From assembly GCF_002021565.1 (NCBI RefSeq), contig NZ_MSZX01000009.1, positions 186,717-250,716 of the forward strand: 64,000 nucleotides of DNA, written 5' to 3'. The notes below the pieces were generated by a model. That model had not been told where the DNA came from. It did no database searches and saw nothing but the letters and a program-made list of their open reading frames with translations. Origin of the DNA: Paenibacillus selenitireducens (lineage in GTDB: Bacteria; Bacillota; Bacilli; Paenibacillales; Paenibacillaceae). Below are positions 24,987 through 33,680 of this stretch, piece by piece. A program made the position numbers and the translations under genes. Position 1 is the first letter of the stretch. Every line of letters begins with the position of its first letter.

Positions 24987-26570
24987 ATGAATACGATTTG
25001 GCTTAAAAGTATAATCATTTCAGCAGTTATTGTTCTTGTCACGACTGGCTGCTTCAAGCAAAATCAGGCTAAAGATGCAGCCGTTCAAATGAAGAACGAG
25101 TCTGGGATGAGTCACGCAACCGACCCTAAGCTTACTTCTGCCCCTGCCCGCGTTAATGGAAAAGAAGTTACCATTACGGCACAAGAAAGCATGTTGGAAG
25201 TTGCTAAAGGCGAAACGATCCCGGTGTGGACGTTCAACAATTCTGTTCCGGGTCCCGAAATCCGCGTTAAGGTTGGCGATACGGTGAAAATCCATCTGAA
25301 TAATCAACTCAAAGTCCCCGTATCCATTCATTGGCATGGGTATCCTGTACCTAATGAGATGGATGGAATCCCCGGCGTAACACAAGATGCCGTCGCTCCT
25401 GGCAAGACGTTCACCTATGAGTTTCAAGCAACCGTACCTGGAACATACTGGTATCATTCCCACCAAGACAGCGTGAATCAGGTCGATAAAGGCTTATACG
25501 GTTCGTTCATCGTCGAAGATCCCAAGGACAATTATGATCGAGACTATACCCTAGTATTAGATGAGTGGATGAGCTCCAGTGCCACTGGCATGCAAATGAA
25601 CGGCACGAGTGAGATGGACAATATGGCCGGGATGGATCATAGCCAGATGAACATGGGATCAGGGGACATGGATCATGGCAACATGCCGATGGAAGGTCAT
25701 GATATGAGCATGTATGATCTTTATACCATCAATGGAAAATCTGGCAATAGCGTGGAGAAACTTTCTGTGAAAAAAGGGGATAAAGTCCGCTTACGACTCA
25801 TTAATGCAGGTTATATCTCGCATCAGATGCACTTGCATGGTCATGACTTTAAAGTCGTAAGCACCGATGGGCAGCCGATGAACAACCCGGCGATCATTCG
25901 GGATCAATTGTTATCCATCGCGCCAGGCGAACGTTACGATATCGAATTTATTGCGGATCAACCGGGGAGCTGGCTGCTTGAAGAGCATGGTACAGATGCA
26001 AGAATTCAGCAAATGAGAACCTACATTCAATATGAGGGGATATCCGGGCAAAAAGATCGCTCTGATTCCGACAAAGTACTTACAACGTTTGATTTGACGC
26101 AATATGGGAATCCGTCTGCATCACGGTTCGCACTGGATCAGTCATTTGACCAAGAAGTTCAGATGAACCTGAACACCGAAATGAAGAATGGAGAAATGGT
26201 ATATACGATTAATGGAAAAGTCTATCCCAATACGGATAAAATCCACGTTAAGGAAGGTGAGTCAATCAAAGTTACGATGGTGAATCAATCCAAGCAGGAT
26301 GATCATCCGATGCATTTACATGGTCATTTCTTCCAAGTCTTATCCAAAAATGGGGTTCCATTGCAGGGCTCTCCCGTGGTCAAGGATACGTTGAACGTCA
26401 AACCAGGCGAATCCTATGTCATCGCCTTCGAAGCCAACAACACCGGTTATTGGATGTTTCATTGCCACGACCTGCACCACGCCTCTGCGGGTATGGTGAC
26501 TGACGTGGAGTATACGGATTACCGCAGTAACTACACCCCAGATCCGAATGCTGGGAATATTCCGGAGTAA
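24987..26570 (+). CDS. Multicopper oxidase lipoprotein with a Met-rich segment
   Basis: About 527 residues. A lipobox V-T-T-G-C (Cys near 22) follows a hydrophobic signal, so the enzyme is tethered outside the membrane. All copper motifs are present: HWHG (about 116), WYHSH (about 156), HPMHLHGH (about 441) and HCHDLHHASAGM (about 493), with the T1 axial Met. Between domains 1 and 2, residues 203-243 contain 12 Met and 3 His, like the copper-binding Met-rich inserts of CueO and CopA oxidases. It probably oxidises Cu(I) or phenolics. GGAGG favours the ATG at 24987 over 24984. A two-component system converges on it from the right. Confidence 0.9.
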   Translation: MNTIWLKSIIISAVIVLVTTGCFKQNQAKDAAVQMKNESGMSHATDPKLTSAPARVNGKEVTITAQESMLEVAKGETIPVWTFNNSVPGPEIRVKVGDTVKIHLNNQLKVPVSIHWHGYPVPNEMDGIPGVTQDAVAPGKTFTYEFQATVPGTYWYHSHQDSVNQVDKGLYGSFIVEDPKDNYDRDYTLVLDEWMSSSATGMQMNGTSEMDNMAGMDHSQMNMGSGDMDHGNMPMEGHDMSMYDLYTINGKSGNSVEKLSVKKGDKVRLRLINAGYISHQMHLHGHDFKVVSTDGQPMNNPAIIRDQLLSIAPGERYDIEFIADQPGSWLLEEHGTDARIQQMRTYIQYEGISGQKDRSDSDKVLTTFDLTQYGNPSASRFALDQSFDQEVQMNLNTEMKNGEMVYTINGKVYPNTDKIHVKEGESIKVTMVNQSKQDDHPMHLHGHFFQVLSKNGVPLQGSPVVKDTLNVKPGESYVIAFEANNTGYWMFHCHDLHHASAGMVTDVEYTDYRSNYTPDPNAGNIPE

Positions 26571-26576
26571 CCATGA

Positions 26577-26618
26577 ACAAATCCCCCTCCCATGGACATA
26601 CCACAAGAGGGGGATTGT
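26577..26618. terminator. Bidirectional terminator
   Basis: AACAAATCCCCCTC and GAGGGGGATTGTT pair around a 16-base loop between the converging multicopper oxidase and sensor kinase genes. Confidence 0.78.
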
Positions 26619-26624
26619 TATGCA

Positions 26625-28010
26625 TCATGACGTTGGAAATCGAATTTCAAAACAAGTGCCTTCGTTCGTTTTGCTCGAAACCTGAATGGAACCCCCTTGC
26701 TTCTCGACCCATTGCTTGACGATGGCGAGCCCCAGGCCCGTGCCTCCATATTGTCGGGATCTTGATTTCTCTACCCGGTAGAACCGCTCGAATATATAAG
26801 GCAGTTCATCTTCGGGTATGCCAACCCCCGTATCTGTAACGGTAAGGACAACCTCTTGTTTGATGATGTCCAGATGAACATCGACGTTTCCTTTCTCGGT
26901 ATATCGAAGTGCATTCTCCAATAGGTTGAACAGAATTTGCTCCATCCGCTGCGGATCTGCCATGATGTAAGGCCGATGACTCTCGTGATCGAAGGTCAGT
27001 GCCAACCCTTTCTCGCCTGCTTGATATTGAACCTTTTGAATGGTCCGGTGGATGATATCGACCATATCGACGGGCTTCAAGTCAAGCTCCAACTTTCCCT
27101 CTTCCATCTTAGCTAACTCGAATAGATCATTTACCAAGTAGCGCATACGAAGGGCCTCTTCATGTACAATGTGAAGATACATGTCACGTTCTTCATCTGT
27201 TTCATATAAGTGTTCTTTCAATACTTGGGTATAACCTTCCAGATAGGTCAACGGCGTGCGAAGTTCGTGCGAGATATTCGCAAAGAACTCTTGGCGGGAA
27301 TCTCGATAATGCTGCAAATCCCGTGCTAGATCATTGATCGTTGCCGCAAGAGATCCGACCTCATCTTTTGAGTGAATTTCTAAGCGCGTATCTAATTTAC
27401 CTTGTGAAATCTTCCGTGTAGCTTGTTGCATCTCAATCAATGGCCGAGACAACAACTGTGCAATAAACCAGGTAATGCCAATCGCTAGAAGGAACGCACC
27501 GACACCAGAGAGAATCAACAAGTACCGTACATTCGCAATGGACTTATCCATGGCTTCCGTGGAGGCTAACACGTACATATAGTTCGGTGATTCCTGATCT
27601 ACGAGCACCTCTCGGGCCGATACGAAATATCGTGTGCCTGATGGATCTCGATGTTCTTCATTCATAAGAACGCCCTCGGACAACTTTTTGAAATCTTCAG
27701 GATGCACAAATGCACGATCCGTCACTTCATGATGACCTGAGTGCGCAAGCAATTCACCATTCGTATTCAGGAGAAAGATGCTCACATTCGAGAATTCAGC
27801 GAACGTATTGATCATTTCATCGGTTGAAGCATCATGGGTTGAAGCCATCATCGCAAAATGCGCCGTCAATTCCTCGACATCCGCTTTCATTTCTTTATAA
27901 TAAAAATTCGTGAAAAGTTGATTCATCACAAAACCTAAAGTTAATAACACCACTAAAAACACAGACATAATAATCAGGCCTAACTTGACGCCAATCCGGT
28001 TATTCTTCAT
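26625..28010 (-). CDS. Sensor histidine kinase (HAMP-HisKA-HATPase_c)
   Basis: A 461-residue kinase from the ATG at 28010, which overlaps the stop of its response regulator gene by 4 bases. TM1 is about 10-32, the extracellular region about 33-160, TM2 about 165-187, then HAMP (R-P-L-I-E-M-Q-Q-A-T). The His box is NISHELRTPLTYLEGY. N box L-L-E-N-A-L-R-Y-T, G1 DTGVGIP and G2 GTGLGLAI are intact. It resembles BaeS/ResE-type kinases with a periplasm-facing sensor, not the short intramembrane-sensing BceS type. It is therefore an unlikely partner for the BceAB-like pump upstream. A copper or envelope signal is possible given the neighbouring oxidase. Confidence 0.9.
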   Translation of the reverse strand: MKNNRIGVKLGLIIMSVFLVVLLTLGFVMNQLFTNFYYKEMKADVEELTAHFAMMASTHDASTDEMINTFAEFSNVSIFLLNTNGELLAHSGHHEVTDRAFVHPEDFKKLSEGVLMNEEHRDPSGTRYFVSAREVLVDQESPNYMYVLASTEAMDKSIANVRYLLILSGVGAFLLAIGITWFIAQLLSRPLIEMQQATRKISQGKLDTRLEIHSKDEVGSLAATINDLARDLQHYRDSRQEFFANISHELRTPLTYLEGYTQVLKEHLYETDEERDMYLHIVHEEALRMRYLVNDLFELAKMEEGKLELDLKPVDMVDIIHRTIQKVQYQAGEKGLALTFDHESHRPYIMADPQRMEQILFNLLENALRYTEKGNVDVHLDIIKQEVVLTVTDTGVGIPEDELPYIFERFYRVEKSRSRQYGGTGLGLAIVKQWVEKQGGSIQVSSKTNEGTCFEIRFPTS

Positions 28011-28714
28011 GCTGATGGCTGGGGTGCGTTGAACTTGTACCCTATCCCCCATACAGTCTGAATCGGGTTGTAAGAAAGTCCGTTGCGCTGCACTTTTTCA
28101 CGGATATTTTTGATATGCGTATCTACGACTCTAACATCGCCATTGTAATCATAACCCCAAATCTGCTCTACGAGCTCCTCCCGTTGATACACGCGTTGAC
28201 GATGGGTAGCTAATTTCGTAAGCACATCAAATTCCTTTTGCGTAAAATCAATGATTCTACCTTCTACCGTAACCTGCCTGCCTTCTACGAAAATCTCTAA
28301 CCCTCGGAATTCTAACTTCGTTACCTCTGGGGTAGCTACTTGCACATATTTTGATCTTCTTATCAAAGCATGTATTCTGGCTAACAGTTCTTCGGATTCA
28401 AAAGGCTTAGTGATATAATCATCCGCTCCGATCGCTAACCCTTGAACTTTATCTTTTGTATCAACACGTGCGGTTAACATGATGATTGGGGTATTTGAGA
28501 TTTCGCGGATGTTCCGGCATACCTCCCACCCATTCATATCCGGCATCATAATATCCAACAGGATGAGGTCAAAGGACATCTGTTTCACTTTCACGAAGGC
28601 CTCATGGCCTGTTGCAGCTTCATGTACGTTAAATCCTTCCCTCATCAAATAAATGCGCAGCAGGTTTCTCATCTTCCATTCATCATCAACAATTAATATG
28701 TGGAGCTTTGACAT
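28007..28714 (-). CDS. OmpR-family response regulator
   Basis: About 235 residues. The receiver carries the D-D-E acidic patch, the phosphoacceptor in L-I-L-L-D-I-M-M-P-D and the conserved Lys in T-K-P-F-E-S. The winged-helix effector ends with D-V-R-V-V-D-T-H-I-K-N-I-R-E-K and V-W-G-I-G-Y-K-F. The ATG at 28714 has AGGTG at short spacing; an ATG at 28729 is in frame upstream. It is first in a two-gene operon and follows the BceAB-like genes after a strong terminator. Confidence 0.92.
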   Translation of the reverse strand: MSKLHILIVDDEWKMRNLLRIYLMREGFNVHEAATGHEAFVKVKQMSFDLILLDIMMPDMNGWEVCRNIREISNTPIIMLTARVDTKDKVQGLAIGADDYITKPFESEELLARIHALIRRSKYVQVATPEVTKLEFRGLEIFVEGRQVTVEGRIIDFTQKEFDVLTKLATHRQRVYQREELVEQIWGYDYNGDVRVVDTHIKNIREKVQRNGLSYNPIQTVWGIGYKFNAPQPSA

Positions 28715-28870
28715 GGTCACACCTGCCATTCTATTGAAAATATAAAAATATGATGTGTAATCACGGTGTATATTGTTTATTTTAGACGTCTTTCAACTCA
28801 TTTTAAACGATGCTTTCCATTATATTACGGAAATATGTAGATTCTATGGAGTTACAATCATGCCCCTACA

Positions 28871-28899
28871 AAAAACAAACCTCCTACGATGTAGGAGGT
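28871..28899 (-). terminator. Terminator after the BceB-like permease gene
   Basis: A perfect stem ACCTCCTAC-GAT-GTAGGAGGT (28879-28899) is followed on the minus strand by TTTGTTTTTT. Confidence 0.87.
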
Positions 28900-28914
28900 C
28901 ATGCGGATAAGCTT

Positions 28915-30765
28915 TTATTTTTCTTTTGGGAGTACAATCCCTCTATACAATTGAACCGTGATAAAATAGTAAATTGCATAAATTACGACGAACAGCATGA
29001 TAGGCAGCCATACGCGATAATACGGATTGACGAGTATGAACGAGAACATCTTCATCCCGATCAATACATGGATGATCCCGAGGATCGCCGGGAACAAGAA
29101 CACCATGAACAACTCTTTATACATGGATTTCGTGAGCAATTCGCGACGAACCCCAATTTTACGCAGCATTTCATAACGTTTGATGTCTTTGGATGCACCC
29201 GTTAGAATTTTGAACATCAAGCAGCTTGCCATCATCGCAAGGAAAGCAATCCCTAGGAAGAAGCCCATATACACAGTTCCGCTCGAGATACTGTTAAACC
29301 CTACATAATTTGTATATTTGCTATTCATGCGTTCCGCTTTGAGATCTGTGTATTTCTTCAACTGTAATTCATCAATTTGTTTCCATACCTTTGTGTACTT
29401 CATAAAATCATCTGATTTACCAATCCAAACGAGACCTTCCTTGCCTTGGAGCTGATCGTACATCTTCTGATCTACAATCTTAATCCGAAGTTTCGGATGC
29501 ACGTAATACGGTTCGATCGTATTCATCGCTTCAGCCCACTCTGCTGGCAGCTTGATCATATCCTTCGCTTCGTTCTTTCCACCTGCTGATTCGGCACCTA
29601 CCGGAAGATCTTCAGAAACATTTTTGGTCTGCCCAAAATCCTCTCTCGCCTTTCCCGTCTGCACCAACGGCGGATTCTTCATGAGATCTTCTTTTAAATA
29701 ATAGACGAATTTCTCATCGACTTTATAGCGATATTCATGCTTCTCTATGAACGTGATCGGTTCGAGAATTCTCTTTTCTTCAGCCGTCGGATTATGAATC
29801 CCAACATCATAAATGTTAAATCCGTCCACCATGATGTGCACGTTATTCTTAAATGCCATCCCTGCTGTAATCGCACCAGCGGCAAGAGCAATTAACATCG
29901 CGACCGTTGCTAACACTTTCGTCAAACTGTTGATTCTAAAATTTAATTGTGCAAAAGTAAAGGCATTGATCCCTTTTTCTGTACGTTTCTTATTTTTCTT
30001 CATCTTATGAATGATTAACGGGAAGAAAGACATGAATAATAAATACGTACCTGATGTGATCGTAATCAATGCGATAATAACCCCAAAATGCTGCAGCACC
30101 GCCATATTGATCATAGCCGCATACCCAATCAGCAATAATAGGATTGAAAAGAACGCCATGACAACGGTTCTCTTCCCTTTGATGGTTATACGATCGGTTT
30201 GGACGTCAGCATGAATAAGTTGCAAGATCGTCACGCGAAGTAACTTCAAAATGTTCATGATCGCAGAGATAAAAAATAACACAAAGAAAAATATGCAAGT
30301 GACCACCAAGGAAGGCACATAGAATGCATGATACCCATCCGAGGGGAATTCCAGTTCTTTCATGAGGAGTCGCCCGATTCCTTCGGCAAGCCCGATCCCC
30401 ACCGCAACCCCGAGAACCATGGAAATGATCCCCAACATAATCGTCTCGATAAACATCAAAAACGTAATTTTATGTTTCTTCGCTCCAAGCATCATATACA
30501 TCCCGAATTCATTCTGCCGTAGAGACAATAAGAACGAATTGGCATACAGAATATAGAAGAACGTTACAATGGCTAGTAGAACAGAACCTGCATGAAAGAC
30601 GAATTGAATCGGTCCAATCATGGAATTTGCTTCAATAAACGTACGATTCATGGCTAAAGTTTCGAACATATAGAAAATGGATATGGACATGACAAGACCG
30701 GCAAGAAGCACAATATAATCTTTTAATTTGCTTTTGAGTCCTGACATGGATAGTTTGAATAACAT
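28915..30765 (-). CDS. BceB-type ABC permease (FtsX domains, large extracellular domain)
   Basis: A 616-residue membrane protein with about ten membrane segments. An FtsX-like block spans about residues 60-180, and a second runs from about 515 to the end. Between TM7 and TM8 is a hydrophilic extracellular domain of about 200 residues (roughly 310-510), the hallmark of BceB/VraG permeases that sense or remove peptide antibiotics such as bacitracin. Its gene follows the ATPase gene by 16 bases. No BceRS-type regulator pair is adjacent, so control may come from a distant system. Confidence 0.88.
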   Translation of the reverse strand: MLFKLSMSGLKSKLKDYIVLLAGLVMSISIFYMFETLAMNRTFIEANSMIGPIQFVFHAGSVLLAIVTFFYILYANSFLLSLRQNEFGMYMMLGAKKHKITFLMFIETIMLGIISMVLGVAVGIGLAEGIGRLLMKELEFPSDGYHAFYVPSLVVTCIFFFVLFFISAIMNILKLLRVTILQLIHADVQTDRITIKGKRTVVMAFFSILLLLIGYAAMINMAVLQHFGVIIALITITSGTYLLFMSFFPLIIHKMKKNKKRTEKGINAFTFAQLNFRINSLTKVLATVAMLIALAAGAITAGMAFKNNVHIMVDGFNIYDVGIHNPTAEEKRILEPITFIEKHEYRYKVDEKFVYYLKEDLMKNPPLVQTGKAREDFGQTKNVSEDLPVGAESAGGKNEAKDMIKLPAEWAEAMNTIEPYYVHPKLRIKIVDQKMYDQLQGKEGLVWIGKSDDFMKYTKVWKQIDELQLKKYTDLKAERMNSKYTNYVGFNSISSGTVYMGFFLGIAFLAMMASCLMFKILTGASKDIKRYEMLRKIGVRRELLTKSMYKELFMVFLFPAILGIIHVLIGMKMFSFILVNPYYRVWLPIMLFVVIYAIYYFITVQLYRGIVLPKEK

Positions 30766-30781
30766 GCCTTAACCTCCTTTC

Positions 30782-31543
30782 TTACGCTTTCGCCCCGCCT
30801 AAGTCTGCGAGAACATCTAGAATCTCTCGGTAGAAGTCTTCACGAGCGCCTGTGCGATGAATTTCCTTATATAGTTCGCCGTCTTGAATAAATAGGATAC
30901 GCTGGCAATAACTTGCACTGTACGCATCATGCGTAACCATCATAATCGATACCCCATGGTTCTCATTCAAATTCGTCATCGCTTCGAGCAAGCTCGTTGC
31001 ATTCTTAGAATCCAATGCGCCTGTCGGCTCATCGCCAAGGATAATCGCTGGCTCATGGACTAACGCACGTGCTGCTGCACAACGCTGCTTCTGACCGCCG
31101 GAAACTTCGGACGGGTACTTCTGTAGAATCTCTGTAATTCGTAGCGTCGCTGCTACTTTCTGTACCATAGGACCGATTTTTCTTGAAGATACGCCCTGCA
31201 AGGACAAGGGTAGAGCAATATTTTCATAGATAGATAAATTCTCTAGCAAATTGAAATCTTGAAAGATAAAGCCTAATTTCTGCGAACGGAAATCGGATAG
31301 CGCACCTTGCTTCATCGTCGTGATATCACTGCCTGCAATATGAATACTTCCTTCGGTGGCTTTATCTAAGGTAGATATCACATTCAATAATGTTGTTTTT
31401 CCGGATCCCGACGGACCCATAATGCCAACGAACTCTCCTTCTAAAATAGAGAACGATACGCCATTTAAAGCGTAGGATTGACTTTCACCTGATTTACCAT
31501 ATACTTTTTTTACGTTTTTCACGTCTACAACCGGTGTTTTCAT
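30782..31543 (-). CDS. BceA-type ABC transporter ATP-binding protein
   Basis: About 253 residues. Walker A is GPSGSGKTTLLN, the signature VSGGQKQR, and Walker B IILGDEPTGALDS, all typical of the MacB/LolD-like BceA group. The ATG at 31543 has GGGAGG at good spacing and starts at the conserved V-D-V-K-N-V-K-K-V-Y-G; the frame is open 60 bases further upstream without a ribosome site. It forms the peptide-antibiotic detoxification module with the BceB-like permease. A short inverted repeat about 85 bases upstream may be its operator. Confidence 0.88.
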   Translation of the reverse strand: MKTPVVDVKNVKKVYGKSGESQSYALNGVSFSILEGEFVGIMGPSGSGKTTLLNVISTLDKATEGSIHIAGSDITTMKQGALSDFRSQKLGFIFQDFNLLENLSIYENIALPLSLQGVSSRKIGPMVQKVAATLRITEILQKYPSEVSGGQKQRCAAARALVHEPAIILGDEPTGALDSKNATSLLEAMTNLNENHGVSIMMVTHDAYSASYCQRILFIQDGELYKEIHRTGAREDFYREILDVLADLGGAKA

Positions 31544-31626
31544 AAATATCCTCCCACATGTTTCTTTGTCTTTACTAATACTAACCAATCTCTTCACATC
31601 CACCCATCATTTCTAATTACAGCAGT

Positions 31627-31642
31627 CTTACAAGTTTGTAAG
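31627..31642. promoter_or_regulatory. Inverted repeat upstream of the BceAB-like operon
   Basis: CTTACAAGTTTGTAAG is a near-perfect dyad (one central mismatch). BceR-like response regulators bind dyads of similar size upstream of their transporter operons; the assignment is inferred from position. Confidence 0.4.
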
Positions 31643-31660
31643 AATACCGAATGAACTCCA

Positions 31661-31694
31661 AAAAAGGCAGAAACTCTATAAAAGAGTCCTGCCC
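31661..31694 (-). terminator. Terminator after the nitroreductase gene
   Basis: GGCAGAAACTCT (31667-31678) pairs with AGAGTCCTGCC (31684-31694) with one bulge; six T end the minus-strand hairpin. Confidence 0.82.
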
Positions 31695-31761
31695 TATTAT
31701 TACGAAACCTATGGAACGGCCACGTATCTATCCACTATAAGTTTCTTATGTAGGAATAATG

Positions 31762-32388
31762 TCAAAATGCACCATATTGTACGAACTCTGCAACGGGTTT
31801 ACGATACCCTCTCGGTCTAAGTTTCGCAGGATCACTTTTGCCTACAGCAATCATCATTGCAATCACGTAACGCTCATGAATATGAAGCAAATCCCGAATT
31901 GCCGTTCCATCGAAGCCGCTCATGGGACAAGTATCCCATCCTTTAGACTTTGCTGAAAGCATAAAATGCGTTGCGGAAATACTAGCATTTCGAATCGCAT
32001 CTTCTGCTAAATAGGCTTCTCCTCTATTTTCATAGAATTGGGTAACGCCATCGTTCTCCGCATCATATTCTTGCTTGCTCAATACGCCGAGGTGTAAAAA
32101 CCCTTCATTTAGCTGCGCAATATTCTGATAGGCTAAGGTATCACCTAATACGATAATCACTGCGGAGGCTGTTTTGACTTTGTATTGCTTGTTCGCACGG
32201 TCATATAGTTGATTCAGCATCTCCTGATCCTGTAAGACTACATACTGCGTATGCTGCAAATTAAAGGCGGATGGCGCTAATGTGGTCAAGGCGAAAATTT
32301 CATCCAACTCTTGGCGCGAAATCTCAATGTCCGGTATAAATTTCATCGCGGAACGGCGTTCTTTGATCAAATTTTCAAATGTTGTCAT
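31762..32388 (-). CDS. Nitroreductase-family FMN oxidoreductase
   Basis: A 208-residue NAD(P)H-dependent flavoprotein. R-R-S-A near residue 12 and L-A-P-S-A-F-N-L-Q-H (about 37-46) bind FMN phosphate and ring. The C-terminal G-W-D-T-C-P-M-S-G-F-D and A-V-G-K-S-D-P-A-K-L-R-P-R-G-Y-R-K-P form the rest of the pocket. Close relatives in B. subtilis (YodC, YdfN/MhqN) respond to quinone stress; whether that holds here is not visible. It is a single-gene unit with a terminator. Confidence 0.88.
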   Translation of the reverse strand: MTTFENLIKERRSAMKFIPDIEISRQELDEIFALTTLAPSAFNLQHTQYVVLQDQEMLNQLYDRANKQYKVKTASAVIIVLGDTLAYQNIAQLNEGFLHLGVLSKQEYDAENDGVTQFYENRGEAYLAEDAIRNASISATHFMLSAKSKGWDTCPMSGFDGTAIRDLLHIHERYVIAMMIAVGKSDPAKLRPRGYRKPVAEFVQYGAF

Positions 32389-32451
32389 GTAGGTTAGACT
32401 CCTTCGCTAAATAAATGATGTTAGGTCAATTCCAACAATTATAAATAGACC

Positions 32452-33528
32452 TTATTCTTCCATCATAATGGATTTGTATTGCACCGACAACTCCACTGAA
32501 TCTCTAACTGTCTGCCAATCCAACAACTGTTCAATATGGAATACGCCCTGGCGTAATGATTTTTCATAGACAATGTTCGCAACAGCCGCAGCTGTTAGAG
32601 CCGTGATTCTAGCTTCGTTATTCCCATGCAGGAAGAGCTCACTACGTACCTTCTTATGGGACTTTCTCCCCCACGCATCGACTTTGAGTGCATATTGATC
32701 GGTTCCAAGCTTGAGTTGTCCGAACAGTTGCACGGCGAGTTTCCGCATACCGTTGTTGTTTAATAGTTTCGTAAGCCCTAACCTTTGAAACAAAGCTAGG
32801 GAACGTGTAACCAACCCCGAGTCAAAACATAACCGAGTCGTGACAGTTGGAATACCTAACGTTCGAGGCAAGACATGTTGATCTGAAAAGTTAAACCGGT
32901 ATGCTCTCATTTGACCCATAGGCTCGCCGAAATCTATCGATCTCCCATTCGTAAAGCTTGGAACCCTGACGCGTTGGCCTTTCTCCATGACTTCCATTGG
33001 CTTCCCGATATTATCCACAGTCCATTCGATGGCTGCTTGCCCATGGCTATCCCCTGTACCTAACATGATTGAGATATCCAATCGATGAACTTTATCCATC
33101 GCCTTCGACGCTTCCAATGCTAAAAGATTCGTTATTCCAGGTGCAAGCCCAACGCTAAGCACAGCTGTTGCATGATGTTCACTAGCAATAGAATGCAAGT
33201 CTTCTACTTGAGACAAAAATGAATAATCCGCAGATACATCGATATAATGAATGCCTTGAGCTAAGCAACTCCGAACGAAAAACGTATTTTTCTGATCCAT
33301 ACACATCACAACCAGTTTGACATGGTGTAAGATTTCTTTATCCATTGCATTTGAAATGTCGATCTGAAAAGGGAGAATGTCTCCTCCCGTTGTTCGGCAG
33401 AATTGCTCAGCTTTATCTAGATTTCGTCCTGCAGCGTACACTTTTCCAGGATATCGCTTCCCCAATTCCTTGCATAGGGTCTGCCCTACATGTCCATATC
33501 CACCTATCACCATAATTCGATCTCTCAT
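32452..33528 (-). CDS. Saccharopine dehydrogenase-like NAD(P)-binding protein
   Basis: A 358-residue Rossmann protein. The N-terminal V-I-G-G-Y-G-H-V-G-Q binds the dinucleotide, and Y-I-D-V-S-A-D-Y and L-S-V-G-L-A-P-G-I-T-N match the Sacchrp_dh_NADP group. Members range from lysine metabolism to lipid-linked trans-acting enzymes, so a true saccharopine dehydrogenase activity should not be assumed. The ATG at 33528 was chosen over the GTG at 33531. It diverges from a LuxR-type regulator gene 152 bases away that may control it. Confidence 0.78.
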   Translation of the reverse strand: MRDRIMVIGGYGHVGQTLCKELGKRYPGKVYAAGRNLDKAEQFCRTTGGDILPFQIDISNAMDKEILHHVKLVVMCMDQKNTFFVRSCLAQGIHYIDVSADYSFLSQVEDLHSIASEHHATAVLSVGLAPGITNLLALEASKAMDKVHRLDISIMLGTGDSHGQAAIEWTVDNIGKPMEVMEKGQRVRVPSFTNGRSIDFGEPMGQMRAYRFNFSDQHVLPRTLGIPTVTTRLCFDSGLVTRSLALFQRLGLTKLLNNNGMRKLAVQLFGQLKLGTDQYALKVDAWGRKSHKKVRSELFLHGNNEARITALTAAAVANIVYEKSLRQGVFHIEQLLDWQTVRDSVELSVQYKSIMMEE

Positions 33529-33680
33529 CACGTTCTCTTTTCAACTCCCTATCATTGCTATACACTAATTAAGAATTGTTCTCAATTATAAAGAAGTCGC
33601 CATCATTTCACGATCCCATAAATGTGGGATATTGATATTAGGTGATACGCTTCAGATAGATCAGGAAAGGAGATTGCATC

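Noticed and set aside
25020-25466. A 148-codon minus-strand frame opposite the multicopper oxidase
   Set aside because: The sense strand encodes full copper motifs; the antisense frame has no ribosome site or family.
28007-31603. Treating the BceAB-like genes and the two-component genes as one Bce module
   Set aside because: A strong terminator separates them and the kinase has a large extracellular sensor, unlike BceS kinases.
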